From NCBI RefSeq assembly GCF_013371215.1, contig NZ_JABWMH010000001.1, positions 496,001-560,000 on the forward strand: a DNA stretch of 64,000 bases. The letters are read 5' to 3'. Shown here piece by piece: positions 1-9,224 of the stretch. The position numbers and the translations under genes were made by a program. Below the pieces are notes generated by a model, which saw only the letters and a program-made list of their open reading frames with translations, did not search any database and was not told the origin of the DNA. Position 1 is the first letter of the stretch, and the number at the start of each line of letters is the position of its first letter. This DNA comes from Parasphingorhabdus flavimaris (lineage in GTDB: Bacteria > Pseudomonadota > Alphaproteobacteria > Sphingomonadales > Sphingomonadaceae).

Positions 1-1
1 C

Positions 2-280
2 GCAAGTAAACTGGCACTGGCCGGAACCGCAGCAATCAGTCTATCGGCTTGTGCCCAGAATTATGCGGCCGAAGGTGCCGGCGCTGGGGCAGCAGCAGGC
101 GCGGCAATCGGTGCGATAACCGGTGGCAATGTGCTCGAGGGTGCGGCCATCGGCGCTGCAGCCGGGGCAGCGGGCGGCTATTTCATCGACAAGAATGACG
201 GCTGCGACGGCTATGACCGCGACGGACGGCTTGACGATGATTGCTACGGAACACGCGGCTACCCGCGCGATCCCAGATAG
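2..280 (+). CDS. Glycine-zipper lipoprotein, 5' end missing
   Basis: The reading frame enters from outside the window and stops at 278-280. The visible 92 residues begin inside a hydrophobic signal segment that ends in a lipobox (LSAC), so the mature protein should be lipid-anchored. After the Cys comes a Gly/Ala-rich stretch with GxxxG-type spacing (about residues 27-60), typical of glycine-zipper envelope proteins, then a short Asp/Arg/Tyr-rich tail (YDRDGRLDDDCYG). The family role is usually structural or unknown in the outer membrane. The true start lies upstream and cannot be placed. Confidence 0.7.
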   Translation, partial: ASKLALAGTAAISLSACAQNYAAEGAGAGAAAGAAIGAITGGNVLEGAAIGAAAGAAGGYFIDKNDGCDGYDRDGRLDDDCYGTRGYPRDPR

Positions 281-347
281 ATATTCATTCTCTGATCAGG
301 GCGGAGTTTCACTAGCTTAGCTTTGCGGCATGGGCTAACGCGCGCCG

Positions 348-1736
348 ATGACAAGTGCGCCCCTCAGCCTGCGAGAGCAACACCCCTGGCGGCACGAACT
401 GCGCGCCACCATCTCGCTCGCCTGGCCCCTGATCCTGTCGAATCTGACAATGGCGCTGATCGGGGCGACCGATGTGCTGATGCTCGGCTGGCTCGGCGCG
501 CGCGAACTGGCGGCGGCAACGCTGGGCTTTAACTTGGCGATGACCGCCGCAATTTTCTGCATGGGGTTGATAACCGCTTCCGCCCCGATGATGGCCAGCG
601 AAATCGGCCGGATGCAACACAGCGTCCGCGACGTGCGCCGCACGTTTCGGCAAGCGTTGTGGGCAGCGGTAGCGGTGATCCTGCCCTTCTGGATTTTGCT
701 CTGGAATACCGAAGCCCTGTTGGTGACATTCGGCCAGCAACCGGATCTCGCTGCGATCGCCGGCACCTATATCAGCGCCTATATGTGGTCGATCCTGCCG
801 TTCCTGTTCTTCATAATCCTGCGCAATTTTATCTCGGCGCTGGAACAACCGGTCTGGGCGCTGATCATCAGCGTCATTGCCGTGCTGTCCAATGCCCTGT
901 TCAACTATGCCCTGATTTTCGGCAAGTTCGGGGTACCGGAATTTGGCGTAGTCGGAGCCGGTATCGGCAGCGTGATGACCAATGTGCTGATGTTCGCCGG
1001 CATGGCGATCGTCGTGATGCGCCACAAGCGCTTTCGCCGCTATCATCTGTTCGGTCGCTTCTGGCGCAGCGACTGGCAGCGCTTTCGCGCGATGTGGAAG
1101 CTGGGCCTGCCGATAGCCGTGACCATGGGACTGGAAGGCTCTGTATTCGGTTTTGCAGCCCTGCTGATGGGGCTGATCAGTACCGCTTCGGTAGCGGCCC
1201 ACGCCATAGCCTTGCAGCTGGCTGCGCTTACATTCATGGTGCCAATGGGCCTGGGCCAGGCAGCGACAGTGCGCGTGGGAATTCAATATGGCCGGAAAGA
1301 CCATGCCGCAATCAAGCGTGCGGGCTGGGTCAGCTTCATTCTTGGTACATCGTTCATGGCAGCGATGGCGCTGGTGTTCGTTCTGGCTCCCGATTTTCTG
1401 ATCTCGATGTTCATCGATGCCAGCGCGCCCGGCAATGCCGAGGTCGCTGCACTGGCCGTCAGCTTTCTGGCGATAGCTGCCATTTTCCAGATCGTCGACG
1501 GCGCCCAGGTGGTCGGCGCCGGCATGTTGCGCGGCCTGCATGACACGACCATGCCGATGCTGTTCGCGCTGATGGGATATTGGTTCATCGGAATCGGTCT
1601 TGGTGCCAGCCTTGCCTTCTGGCAGGGATGGGAAGGCGTCGGCATCTGGACGGGGCTGGCCGGGGGACTGGGCGTGGTCTCCGTGCTGATGCTGGCGCGC
1701 TGGATGATGCGGTCAAAGCTGGGGCTGCTGCCGTAA
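348..1736 (+). CDS. MATE family multidrug efflux transporter
   Basis: The 462-residue product is highly hydrophobic, with about twelve membrane segments and the two-fold repeat expected of NorM-type MATE proteins. The N-terminal repeat begins ISLAWPLILSNL, and a second repeat begins near residue 245 (WKLGLPIAVTMGLEG). MATE proteins export drugs and cationic compounds across the inner membrane using a Na+ or H+ gradient. Length is normal for the family. The ATG at 348 is 67 bases after the preceding stop and has only a weak ribosome site. Substrate cannot be told from sequence. A long antisense frame across this gene is a shadow. Confidence 0.9.
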   Translation: MTSAPLSLREQHPWRHELRATISLAWPLILSNLTMALIGATDVLMLGWLGARELAAATLGFNLAMTAAIFCMGLITASAPMMASEIGRMQHSVRDVRRTFRQALWAAVAVILPFWILLWNTEALLVTFGQQPDLAAIAGTYISAYMWSILPFLFFIILRNFISALEQPVWALIISVIAVLSNALFNYALIFGKFGVPEFGVVGAGIGSVMTNVLMFAGMAIVVMRHKRFRRYHLFGRFWRSDWQRFRAMWKLGLPIAVTMGLEGSVFGFAALLMGLISTASVAAHAIALQLAALTFMVPMGLGQAATVRVGIQYGRKDHAAIKRAGWVSFILGTSFMAAMALVFVLAPDFLISMFIDASAPGNAEVAALAVSFLAIAAIFQIVDGAQVVGAGMLRGLHDTTMPMLFALMGYWFIGIGLGASLAFWQGWEGVGIWTGLAGGLGVVSVLMLARWMMRSKLGLLP

Positions 1737-1946
1737 TCAACTCGCCGATGGACGGAACGGCACTTCTGCAACACAGCGCACACTGGTACGCCAAGAGGTC
1801 TGCATAGGCCTGCTCTGCTGCGCTCTGATCCGGACGGCACAGAATCTCGGTTCCTGCTCAGGGAAATTGCGTATGTCCGCTATTTTGCCACCCAGCTAGT
1901 GGCTCCGGTCACCAACCAGATAGCAAGTGCACAAGGACCGGATCAT

Positions 1947-2621
1947 ATGAAGAAAAAACTGAAGTTCGCGGCAGCTGTCGCGGCATTGGCGATGAGCGGA
2001 ACGGCAATCGCCGGAGCACCCGACGGCAAGATTCAAGTCAAGGCTCTCGCCACGCTGGTGGCACCCGATGGCAAGATTACCTCGGTCGAACTCGACAATA
2101 TCGGATTGCCGGCTGGCACACAGACCGAGGCCGATGACAATTTCGTGCCGACGATTGCCGCTGAATATTTTTTCACACCGAATATCTCGCTGGAAACCAT
2201 TTGCTGCGTCACCCAGCATGACGTGACCGGTACCGGACCTCTGGATGGAGCAGGGCTGGTGTCCAACGCAAATATCATCCCCGCGACGCTGACCGCGAAA
2301 TATCATTTCGGTGATGGCAGCGGGTTCAAACCCTATATCGGAGCCGGACCGACCTATTTCATTTTCATCGACGAAAAGGCTGGCGATACGGCTCAGGCGC
2401 TGGGCGCCACGCGGCAGAAAATGAACGACAAGGTCGGCTTCGCGCTGCAGGCCGGCTTTGATCTGCCGATCAATGACAATGGGCTGGGCCTGAGCGTCGA
2501 TGCAAAGCGCTACTTCGTCAACACGACCGCACGCTGGTTTGCCGGCAACACCGAAGTCTTGCGAACGCGCCACAGAATCGACCCATGGGTGGTCAGCGCC
2601 GGACTGGCCTATCGCTTCTAG
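1947..2621 (+). CDS. OmpW family outer membrane protein
   Basis: Starting at the ATG at 1947 gives 224 residues with a textbook Sec signal peptide (MKKKLKF followed by an Ala-rich core ending AIAGA). The frame is open 16 codons further upstream, but those residues are not signal-like, so 1947 is preferred. The mature part shows beta-barrel alternation and OmpW hallmarks: AEYFFTPNISLE, LTAKYHF, KPYIGAGPTYF, and a C-terminal aromatic residue (AGLAYRF). OmpW proteins form small eight-stranded barrels with a hydrophobic channel. It stands alone between the MATE gene and a convergent pair. Confidence 0.88.
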   Translation: MKKKLKFAAAVAALAMSGTAIAGAPDGKIQVKALATLVAPDGKITSVELDNIGLPAGTQTEADDNFVPTIAAEYFFTPNISLETICCVTQHDVTGTGPLDGAGLVSNANIIPATLTAKYHFGDGSGFKPYIGAGPTYFIFIDEKAGDTAQALGATRQKMNDKVGFALQAGFDLPINDNGLGLSVDAKRYFVNTTARWFAGNTEVLRTRHRIDPWVVSAGLAYRF

Positions 2622-2699
2622 GCAATCGGTAATTAATCAGACGATGGTGGTCGGGCGGCAATGCTTCCCGGCCATCTCCGTTTCTCGCCGTATCGTTGT

Positions 2700-3149
2700 T
2701 CAGAATGGCAGTAGTCCACCATAATCTGCAATGTGGTAGCCATTTTTCAATTGGGCGCCCTGTTTCAGCAGAAAATAGTGGCTGACGATCTCTGCCTGCT
2801 GTTCAACACCATATTCGGAGAAAATCTTCCCCGGCAGCAGTTCATAATCATATCGGGCGAAGGGATAGCGCGCCAAGGGTAGGAATATCCCCTGCTGATG
2901 TTGCCAGACATGGACCATTTCGTGAATGAACAGCGCCTGGATATTGCGCGGTGACCCACAGAAATCGTCGCAGAAGAGATTGCTCTTCGGGTGAAACCAG
3001 AGATTGCCATCCGGCGCCATGGTGACGCGTGGATGCTGGAACAGCCACCATTTGCGGTTGAACACCATGACCCGGTCATAGTCGATCGCCTCGCCGAAAA
3101 TGGACATGCATAATCCAATTTCCGCCTCGGTCAGCGCACGGCCGGTCAT
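2700..3149 (-). CDS. Zincin-like protein of the sphingomonad Vgr-related type
   Basis: This 149-residue protein contains HEMVHVWQHQQG near residue 78, an HExxH-type zinc motif, in a context (ALFIHEMVHVWQ) seen in small DUF4157-like and 'Vgr-related' proteins of sphingomonads. No signal peptide is visible. It lies 12 bases downstream of the copper chaperone gene on the same strand, so the two may be co-transcribed. Peptidase activity is possible but not shown; many relatives are only structurally zincin-like. Function is otherwise unknown. Confidence 0.6.
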   Translation of the reverse strand: MTGRALTEAEIGLCMSIFGEAIDYDRVMVFNRKWWLFQHPRVTMAPDGNLWFHPKSNLFCDDFCGSPRNIQALFIHEMVHVWQHQQGIFLPLARYPFARYDYELLPGKIFSEYGVEQQAEIVSHYFLLKQGAQLKNGYHIADYGGLLPF

Positions 3150-3161
3150 TCGGATTCCCGA

Positions 3162-3611
3162 TTATTCGGCAACGGGTGCGGGGTCACCGGCCTTCTTGAT
3201 CACCGCGTCAATTTCGATGCGGTCATTGTTGGAATAGATCAATATCATCTTCAACAACCCACGCTGCTTCGAATAGTCGCCCACGCCCCAGATCATCAGG
3301 TGCTTTCCGCCGGGCTCGAGCTTCACGGTCTTCCCTGCCGGTACCGGAATTGACTTGAGCGGTTCCATGCTCATCATTCCGTCTTTCTCGATCGTCTCGT
3401 GCATTTCCAGGCGGAGAACGTCGTCGGAAGTGACGCCGACCAGTTCAACATCGACGCGCCCGCCATGCAGATCCATATAGCCAGCAGAAGGATTGCCCTC
3501 GACCGGGGACAGATTGACCACAGCGTTATCGGCGAACAATATGTCTCCCTGACCGCAGGAACCCAGCAATAACGATGCCGATGCGGCGAGCATGATGGAA
3601 ATCTTATTCAT
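3162..3611 (-). CDS. Copper chaperone PCu(A)C family lipoprotein
   Basis: The 149-residue product starts with a lipoprotein signal (LLLGSC lipobox). It then carries the PCu(A)C fold with the copper ligands in their usual order: MHE near residue 69, the MMSM segment near 78-81, and GGKHLMIWG with His and Met near 102-104. These proteins bind Cu(I) in the periplasm and help deliver it to the CuA site of cytochrome oxidase. The ATG at 3611 is followed directly by the signal peptide. It is divergent from dnaK, with a 190-base gap holding the heat-shock promoter. Confidence 0.82.
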   Translation of the reverse strand: MNKISIMLAASASLLLGSCGQGDILFADNAVVNLSPVEGNPSAGYMDLHGGRVDVELVGVTSDDVLRLEMHETIEKDGMMSMEPLKSIPVPAGKTVKLEPGGKHLMIWGVGDYSKQRGLLKMILIYSNNDRIEIDAVIKKAGDPAPVAE

Positions 3612-3693
3612 TCTGACACCTCAGTTAAACCTAATAAATCCATCCCGATATGGGTGTTTTGCGTTGATTTTTCAAATGTAGGATGTCCGATGC

Positions 3694-3724
3694 CTTGTGC
3701 CAAGAAAAATGCCACCTATATCGC
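3694..3724 (+). promoter_or_regulatory. Probable RpoH (sigma-32) heat-shock promoter of dnaK
   Basis: CTTG at 3694-3697 is followed after 17 bases by CCTATATCG at 3715-3723. This agrees with the alphaproteobacterial RpoH pattern (CTTG, 17-18 bases, CYTATNTNNG) except for the last position. It lies about 80 bases before the dnaK start, where a heat-shock promoter is expected. Confidence 0.6.
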
Positions 3725-3803
3725 ATTGCGAAGCCGTAACGGTGCCATTTAACTAGGGCCGGGCGGCAATTTTGCTAATGTTAGAAAATTGATTGAGGGA
3801 ATT

Positions 3804-5753
3804 ATGGGTAAAGTTATTGGAATCGATCTGGGCACCACCAACAGCTGTGTTGCCGTTATGGATGGCGGAAAGCCAAAGGTAATTGAAAATTCGGAAGGCG
3901 CACGGACGACCCCGTCTGTCGTCGCATTTACCAAGGATGGCGAGCGCCTGATTGGTCAGCCGGCCAAGCGCCAGGCAGTGACCAACCCGGAAAGCACTAT
4001 TTTTGCCGTGAAGCGTCTGATCGGTCGCCGGTTCGATGATCCGATGACGAAAAAAGATATGGAGCTGGTTCCTTACGAGATTGTAAAGGGCAGCAACGGC
4101 GACGCATGGGTGAAAGCCGGCGGCGAAGATTACAGCCCGTCGCAGATATCTGCCTATACGTTGCAGAAGATGAAAGAAACGGCCGAAGCCTATCTGGGCG
4201 AGACCGTGACGCAGGCCGTGATCACCACACCTGCCTATTTTAACGACGCCCAGCGTCAGGCGACCAAGGACGCCGGCAAGATCGCCGGTCTCGAAGTGCT
4301 GCGCATCATCAACGAGCCAACCGCAGCTGCCTTGGCCTACGGCCTCGACAAGAGCGAAGGCAAGACGATTGCCGTCTATGACCTTGGCGGTGGTACATTC
4401 GATATTTCCATCCTGGAAATCGGCGATGGCGTTTTCGAGGTGAAATCGACCAACGGCGACACCTTCCTCGGTGGTGAAGATTTTGATGCCAAGCTGGTCG
4501 AATTTCTCGCCGCTGACTTCAAGAAGGCCGAGAGCATCGACCTGACCAAGGACAAGCTCGCGCTGCAGCGTCTCAAGGAAGCTGCCGAAAAAGCGAAGAT
4601 CGAACTGTCGAGCGCGCAGACTACCGAAATCAACCTGCCGTTCATCACCGCAGACCAGAACGGACCAAAGCATCTGGTCAAATCGATCAGCCGCTCCGAT
4701 CTGGAAAAGCTGGTTGGCGATCTCGTCAAGCGCACGCTCGACCCTTGCAAGAAGGCTCTCAAGGATGCCGGCGTCGAAGCCAGCGAGATCGACGATGTCG
4801 TCATGGTCGGCGGTATGACCCGCATGCCGCTGGTCCGCGAAACGGTACAGAAATTCTTCGGCAAGGAACCGCATGTTGGCGTGAACCCTGACGAAGTTGT
4901 AGCCATGGGCGCCGCCATTCAGGCAGGCGTTCTGCAGGGCGACGTCAAGGACGTATTGCTGCTCGACGTGACACCATTGTCGCTGGGTATCGAAACCCTC
5001 GGCGGCGTGTTTACGCGCATGATCGACCGCAACACCACGATCCCGACGAAGAAATCGCAAGTCTACTCGACCGCTGATGACAATCAGGGCGCGGTGACGA
5101 TCCGTGTCTTCCAGGGCGAACGCGAAATGGCAGCGGACAACAAGATGCTCGGCCAGTTCGATCTGGTCGGTATCCCGCCCGCACCGCGTGGCGTGCCGCA
5201 GATTGACGTGACCTTCGACATTGATGCCAACGGCATCGTCAACGTGTCCGCGAAAGACAAGGGCACGGGCAAGGAACAGCAGATCAAGATCCAGGCTTCC
5301 GGTGGTCTGAGCGATAGCGATATCGACCAGATGGTTCAGGATGCCGAGAAATTTGCCGAAGAAGACAAGAAACGGCGTGCCGAGGCGGAAGCCAAGAATA
5401 ATGCCGAAAGTCTTGTCCACACCACCGAGAAGCAGCTTGAAGAGCATGGCGACAAGATTGACGCCGACCTCAAAGGCCAGATCGAAGCGGCGGTGAAGGA
5501 AACCAAGGAAGCCATCGAAGGTGGCGATCCCGAAGCGATGACGACCAAGTCCGAAGCGCTGGCACAGGTTTCCATGCAAATGGGTCAGAAAATCTACGAA
5601 GCCGAGCAGGCAGCAGGCGGTGACGCCGGTGACGCTGCAGCAGCAGATGCCGCGGCCAAGGCGGCTGACGATGATGTTGTCGATGCCGAGTTCTCCGAAG
5701 TCGATGACTCGGAAGACGGTGACAAGAAAGATGATGCCAAGGCGGCTGAATAA
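3804..5753 (+). CDS. dnaK: Molecular chaperone DnaK (Hsp70)
   Basis: The 649-residue ATP-dependent chaperone starts [14 protein letters not shown]. The frame is open five codons upstream (ATG at 3789), but the conserved N-terminus and a GAGGGA ribosome site point to 3804. The ATPase domain (residues 1-380) shows [12 protein letters not shown], the phosphate-2 motif [10 protein letters not shown] and VGGMTRMP. The substrate-binding domain (about 390-505) contains [14 protein letters not shown], and an Ala/Asp-rich lid tail ends in the usual acidic segment (VDAEFSEV). It refolds proteins with DnaJ, encoded next, and GrpE. Expression is probably heat-induced from the RpoH-like promoter at 3694. 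Confidence 0.98.
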   Translation: MGKVIGIDLGTTNSCVAVMDGGKPKVIENSEGARTTPSVVAFTKDGERLIGQPAKRQAVTNPESTIFAVKRLIGRRFDDPMTKKDMELVPYEIVKGSNGDAWVKAGGEDYSPSQISAYTLQKMKETAEAYLGETVTQAVITTPAYFNDAQRQATKDAGKIAGLEVLRIINEPTAAALAYGLDKSEGKTIAVYDLGGGTFDISILEIGDGVFEVKSTNGDTFLGGEDFDAKLVEFLAADFKKAESIDLTKDKLALQRLKEAAEKAKIELSSAQTTEINLPFITADQNGPKHLVKSISRSDLEKLVGDLVKRTLDPCKKALKDAGVEASEIDDVVMVGGMTRMPLVRETVQKFFGKEPHVGVNPDEVVAMGAAIQAGVLQGDVKDVLLLDVTPLSLGIETLGGVFTRMIDRNTTIPTKKSQVYSTADDNQGAVTIRVFQGEREMAADNKMLGQFDLVGIPPAPRGVPQIDVTFDIDANGIVNVSAKDKGTGKEQQIKIQASGGLSDSDIDQMVQDAEKFAEEDKKRRAEAEAKNNAESLVHTTEKQLEEHGDKIDADLKGQIEAAVKETKEAIEGGDPEAMTTKSEALAQVSMQMGQKIYEAEQAAGGDAGDAAAADAAAKAADDDVVDAEFSEVDDSEDGDKKDDAKAAE

Positions 5754-5766
5754 AGATGAGACCGTC

Positions 5767-5826
5767 GCTCCCGCTCTGGCGGGAGCCGCTGGCGATTGAT
5801 GTCAGCGGCCCCGGCTTTTGCCGGGG
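5767..5826 (+). other. Two GC-rich hairpins between dnaK and dnaJ
   Basis: GCTCCCGC (5767-5774) pairs with GCGGGAGC (5779-5786) around TCTG. CCCCGGC (5809-5815) pairs with GCCGGGG (5820-5826) around TTTT. Neither is followed by a T-run, so they are more likely processing or attenuation stems that lower dnaJ relative to dnaK than full terminators. Confidence 0.5.
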
Positions 5827-5859
5827 CGACGATCTTCTCGCTTATTGGGAAGCATGAAT

Positions 5860-7008
5860 ATGGCATCCGAAGTTGACTATTACGAACAGTTGAACGTCTC
5901 GCGTGACTGCGATGGCGCGACGCTGAAATCCTCCTATCGCAAGCTGGCGATGCAGTGGCACCCGGACAAGAATCCGGGCGATGCAGCAGCAGAATCCAAA
6001 TTCAAGTCGATCAGCGAAGCCTATGACGTCCTGAAGGACCCGCAGAAGCGCGCGGCATATGATCGTTACGGCCACGCGGCATTCACCAACGGCGGCGGCA
6101 ACAATGCCGGCGGCGGCGGTTTTGCGGGCGCTGCTTTCAATGACATTGGCGATATATTCGAAACCATATTTGGCGGTGGTGGCGGTGGCTTCGGCGGCCA
6201 GCAGCAGCAACGCGGTCCGGCCCGCGGCGCCGACCTGCGCTATGATATGGAAATTACGCTGGAAGACGCGTTCCACGGCAAGCACACCGAAATTGAAATC
6301 GATGTTTCGGTCGGTTGTGACGAGTGCGATGGTTCCGGCGCAGAGCCGGGCACCGGTGTCCAGCGGTGCGGAACCTGCCAGGGGCACGGAAAAGTAAGGG
6401 CCCAGCAGGGCTTCTTCGTCGTCGAGCGCACTTGCGCCAGTTGTCAGGGGCGTGGCGAGGTAATCGAAAGCCCGTGTCATGTCTGTTACGGCGAGGGCAA
6501 GGTCGACAAGCCACAAACGCTGGAAGTCGATATCCCTGCGGGTGTCGATACCGGCACGCGTATTCGTCTGACCGGAAAGGGCGAGGCCGGCGCGCGCGGC
6601 GCGCCAGCTGGCGATCTCTATATTTTCATACACCTGATACGGCATGATATTTTTGAACGCGAAGGGACAACTTTGTTCACCCGCGCTCCGATCAGCTTCA
6701 CATTGGCAGCGCTCGGCGGTGAAATCACCATTCCCGGCCTTGATGGCGAGAAACATGATATCCGTATCCCCGCCGGTATCCAGAGCGGCAAGCAGATCCA
6801 CCAGCGCGGTGCCGGCATGCCGGTTCTGCGCGGTCGCGGCAATGGTGACATGGTGATCCAGATTGAAGTCGAAACGCCGACCAAGCTGTCCAAGCAGCAG
6901 CGGCAGATTCTGCGTGATTTCCAGGAGACCGAAACGGGCGACGAAACGCCCAATTCGACAGGTTTCTTCGGCAAGCTGAAAGATGCCTGGGAAGATTTGA
7001 CCGAGTGA
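5860..7008 (+). CDS. dnaJ: Molecular chaperone DnaJ (Hsp40)
   Basis: This is a 382-residue type I J-protein. The J-domain (residues 1-70) carries the HPD motif (MQWHPDKNPGD). A Gly-rich linker follows, then four CxxCxGxG zinc repeats (CDECDGSG, CGTCQGHG, CASCQGRG, CHVCYGEG) at about residues 150-215, and the C-terminal substrate-binding domains. It stimulates DnaK ATPase and delivers substrates. ATGs at 5854 and 5860 are both in frame; the GGGAAG ribosome site is better spaced for 5860. The gap to dnaK is about 100 bases with two hairpins, so the genes probably share the heat-shock transcript. Confidence 0.97.
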   Translation: MASEVDYYEQLNVSRDCDGATLKSSYRKLAMQWHPDKNPGDAAAESKFKSISEAYDVLKDPQKRAAYDRYGHAAFTNGGGNNAGGGGFAGAAFNDIGDIFETIFGGGGGGFGGQQQQRGPARGADLRYDMEITLEDAFHGKHTEIEIDVSVGCDECDGSGAEPGTGVQRCGTCQGHGKVRAQQGFFVVERTCASCQGRGEVIESPCHVCYGEGKVDKPQTLEVDIPAGVDTGTRIRLTGKGEAGARGAPAGDLYIFIHLIRHDIFEREGTTLFTRAPISFTLAALGGEITIPGLDGEKHDIRIPAGIQSGKQIHQRGAGMPVLRGRGNGDMVIQIEVETPTKLSKQQRQILRDFQETETGDETPNSTGFFGKLKDAWEDLTE

Positions 7009-7014
7009 CTGAGT

Positions 7015-7038
7015 GCCGTCAGCGTCATCGCTGGCGGC
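7015..7038 (+). terminator. Hairpin after dnaJ, weak terminator
   Basis: GCCGTCAGCG (7015-7024) and CGCTGGCGGC (7029-7038) form a stem with one wobble pair around TCAT, six bases after the dnaJ stop. There is no clear T-run after it, so intrinsic termination would be weak. Confidence 0.45.
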
Positions 7039-7111
7039 ATTCTGAAATCAATCCGTCAATCGGGCGAAATTGTGCGGCTGTCGGAGCCGAGCAGGCGCAT
7101 TCCTGTCCAGA

Positions 7112-7522
7112 TCAGCTGTGTTGATTTTCGCTTTGACCAAAAACACGCCGCATCTGCTGGATGACAGTAGCCGTATTTTCAAACCCGGCGCGGGTCAGTG
7201 ACAAATTGTCATCCGCAATATTGAACTGATCTTCTGCCATCTGGTCATAAGCACAGACGAGATTGTCCGCTGAAAGGACCTTCAGATATCGCAGAACCTT
7301 TCCCTGATCGATGTCGAGCTTCGAAGAAATTCCTTGCGCATTTATCGGGCGATCATTCACCTCTTGGCTATATAATACCAATATTATGTCCCAGAATTTA
7401 TTGGCAAAATACTGTTCATTGAACAATTGTGAGCGGTTTTTCCGCACGCCAATTACATCATCAATGTCGATCTTCATGTTCTTGCAATTATTTGGAAATA
7501 TGCGCTCGATTTCAGATAACAT
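7112..7522 (-). CDS. Small winged-helix-like protein, function unknown
   Basis: This 136-residue protein has a central segment resembling a winged-helix reader: helix KFWDIILVLYSQEV, then ISSKLDIDQGKVLRYLKVLSADNLV (about residues 62-90), and a C-terminal helix with LTRAGFENTATVIQQM. The pattern is MarR-like in outline but too short and divergent to assign. An alternative start is ATG at 7477; neither start has a strong ribosome site. It is divergent from the LuxR gene, a setting often seen for small regulators. Function is not assigned. Confidence 0.6.
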   Translation of the reverse strand: MLSEIERIFPNNCKNMKIDIDDVIGVRKNRSQLFNEQYFANKFWDIILVLYSQEVNDRPINAQGISSKLDIDQGKVLRYLKVLSADNLVCAYDQMAEDQFNIADDNLSLTRAGFENTATVIQQMRRVFGQSENQHS

Positions 7523-7774
7523 AATTTTTATAGTCTCTAATCTTTTAAATGGAAGTTTCGTCCACTACTATGACAACGCTGGCCATTAGACACGTCACGC
7601 TGCCACGGGGCAGGTTCGGTCAGCCTCTCCATTGTCCGATTTCCGAGTGAGGACGGTAGCCCCCGGCATTTGTCCTTTTTATCCTATCCCCTGTCTCGGC
7701 TTCGGCTATAAGCTTTAGCATGGTGATATTCTTTTCTAGGGATTACGCGCGACGAAACTCGCTGCCCTTGAGGA

Positions 7775-8521
7775 ATGCCATGGCTAGAAATGTGTGTCCC
7801 AAGCATGGTGTTTAAATGGAATCCGGTCAAGGAAGGCAATTCAGTTTATCTGGAGCTGAATAACTTGTCCGACCAGTTGATGGCCGAGGGCGTCACTGCC
7901 ATATCCTATCACCTTACTCCTCCTTTCTATTCCCAGGTATCGAAGCGTTCATCGGTATTTCATGCCGGATATCCGCAAGATATCATCTCGACCTATCTCG
8001 ACCCGGATTTCATGGAATCCGATCCCATTCCCGATCATGTCATGTCCATAGGCCATGTAATGACCTGGAAGCAGGTAATCGCCGATCAGAAACTGACTGA
8101 AAAGCACCAGAACTTTTTGAAAGTCTCGATCGAGAAGGGCTTTATTGATGGTGTGGCGGTTCCGCTTTTCGGTCCACAGAGCAGAAATTCCTATTTTTCG
8201 ATGAATTTCGGCAAGGCCATTTCGTCGGAAGATGAGGCAGTCGTAAGGCCGTTGATCGGGCTTGCCCAGTCTTGCCACCGGCGAATTTGTGCGATTATCA
8301 ATCAGGCGGGTGAGAGCTTGCCCGTTCTTTCGGAGCGGGAAGGGGAGGTGCTATACTGGATCTCCCGCGGTAAATCGAACGGGGATATGGCGACAATATT
8401 AGCCATTTCCGAAGCTACGATCGACACCTATATCCGGCGCCTGTTCAAGAAGCTGAATGTCCATGACCGGATATCTGCTGTCATCGTCGGGCTGAGCAGT
8501 TCTCTGATCAAGCTGCGCTGA
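7775..8521 (+). CDS. LuxR family regulator with autoinducer-binding-like domain
   Basis: The 248-residue product has a quorum-sensing-type sensor domain (about residues 20-165), including DPDFMESDPIPDHVMSIG and the downstream W, which fit the acyl-homoserine-lactone-binding fold. A C-terminal LuxR HTH follows (LSEREGEVLYWISRGKSNGD through TIDTYIRRLFKKLNVHDR). The ATG at 7775 has GAGGA about 7 bases upstream. No luxI-like synthase is near, so it is probably an orphan (solo) receptor. The bound ligand cannot be read from sequence. Confidence 0.85.
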   Translation: MPWLEMCVPSMVFKWNPVKEGNSVYLELNNLSDQLMAEGVTAISYHLTPPFYSQVSKRSSVFHAGYPQDIISTYLDPDFMESDPIPDHVMSIGHVMTWKQVIADQKLTEKHQNFLKVSIEKGFIDGVAVPLFGPQSRNSYFSMNFGKAISSEDEAVVRPLIGLAQSCHRRICAIINQAGESLPVLSEREGEVLYWISRGKSNGDMATILAISEATIDTYIRRLFKKLNVHDRISAVIVGLSSSLIKLR

Positions 8522-9224
8522 CCGGCGCGTGCCGACAGCAAGTGACGCGCTCGATCTTGGTTCCCCTGCCGGGACCCCCATTTCCCCAATGTAATCAGGG
8601 TGAGTTCGCAAGAGCTTGATGGTGAATGATAAGCGGGTCAGGAAGGGACCAGCCAACCCGACCCGCTAGATCGAAGCTCAGAAATTTTGGTCTTGATCAC
8701 ATCGCATGGGACAGTGTGGGGACGGTGCCAATGCGAATGTGAATATTTCTGAGAAATCATCAATCAGAACTAGTAACGGCCAGAAGTCGGGCCGATTAAC
8801 CGTTAGCACGGAACTTTTATTTTGGCTGGCGGATCAGGCCAGAGATGCGCGGATTGTCGACGATTGCGTCAGCATTGCGTTGATTTTTATCGCATTGGGC
8901 AAAGCGTAGCCGACGCGCTGACATATTGCCGAAAATCGCTATAATTCTGGTCGTGAACGGGCGAACACGGACGAAAAATTAATGTCCTACCGCTCGCTAT
9001 CTGTGATAGTGGTAGCAAATGTACCGCATTCCGGCCTTTTTCGATTTCTCTCACTTTACCAGTGGTTTGAGTCGCTATTTGGGGGTGAAAGGGAAAGAGC
9101 GGACTGAATTTCTTAACCCTGTAAACTATGTAAAGTTCGTCAGATCATCGGCTCGTAAAATGAACGCAGACCGCCTGCTTCATCCAACGGCTGATTCGGG
9201 TCAATCCTGTCGGAGAGCTTCGTG
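8522..9224. other. 700-base gap with two doubtful short frames
   Basis: No gene here is convincing. A frame at 8706-8909 (+, 67 residues) has a plausible C-terminal helix (LTVSTELLFWLADQARDARI) and could be a small protein of unknown role. A frame at 9019-9225 (+, 68 residues) shows no recognisable feature. No RNA gene or strong terminator was seen. Confidence 0.35.

Noticed and set aside
312-1541. 409-residue minus-strand frame opposite the MATE gene
   Set aside because: It is His/Gln/Arg-rich, lacks any motif and mirrors a clear transporter gene; typical antisense shadow in GC-rich DNA.
3753-5579. 608-residue minus-strand frame opposite dnaK
   Set aside because: dnaK is unmistakable; the antisense frame of dnaK is open in many bacteria and not a gene.
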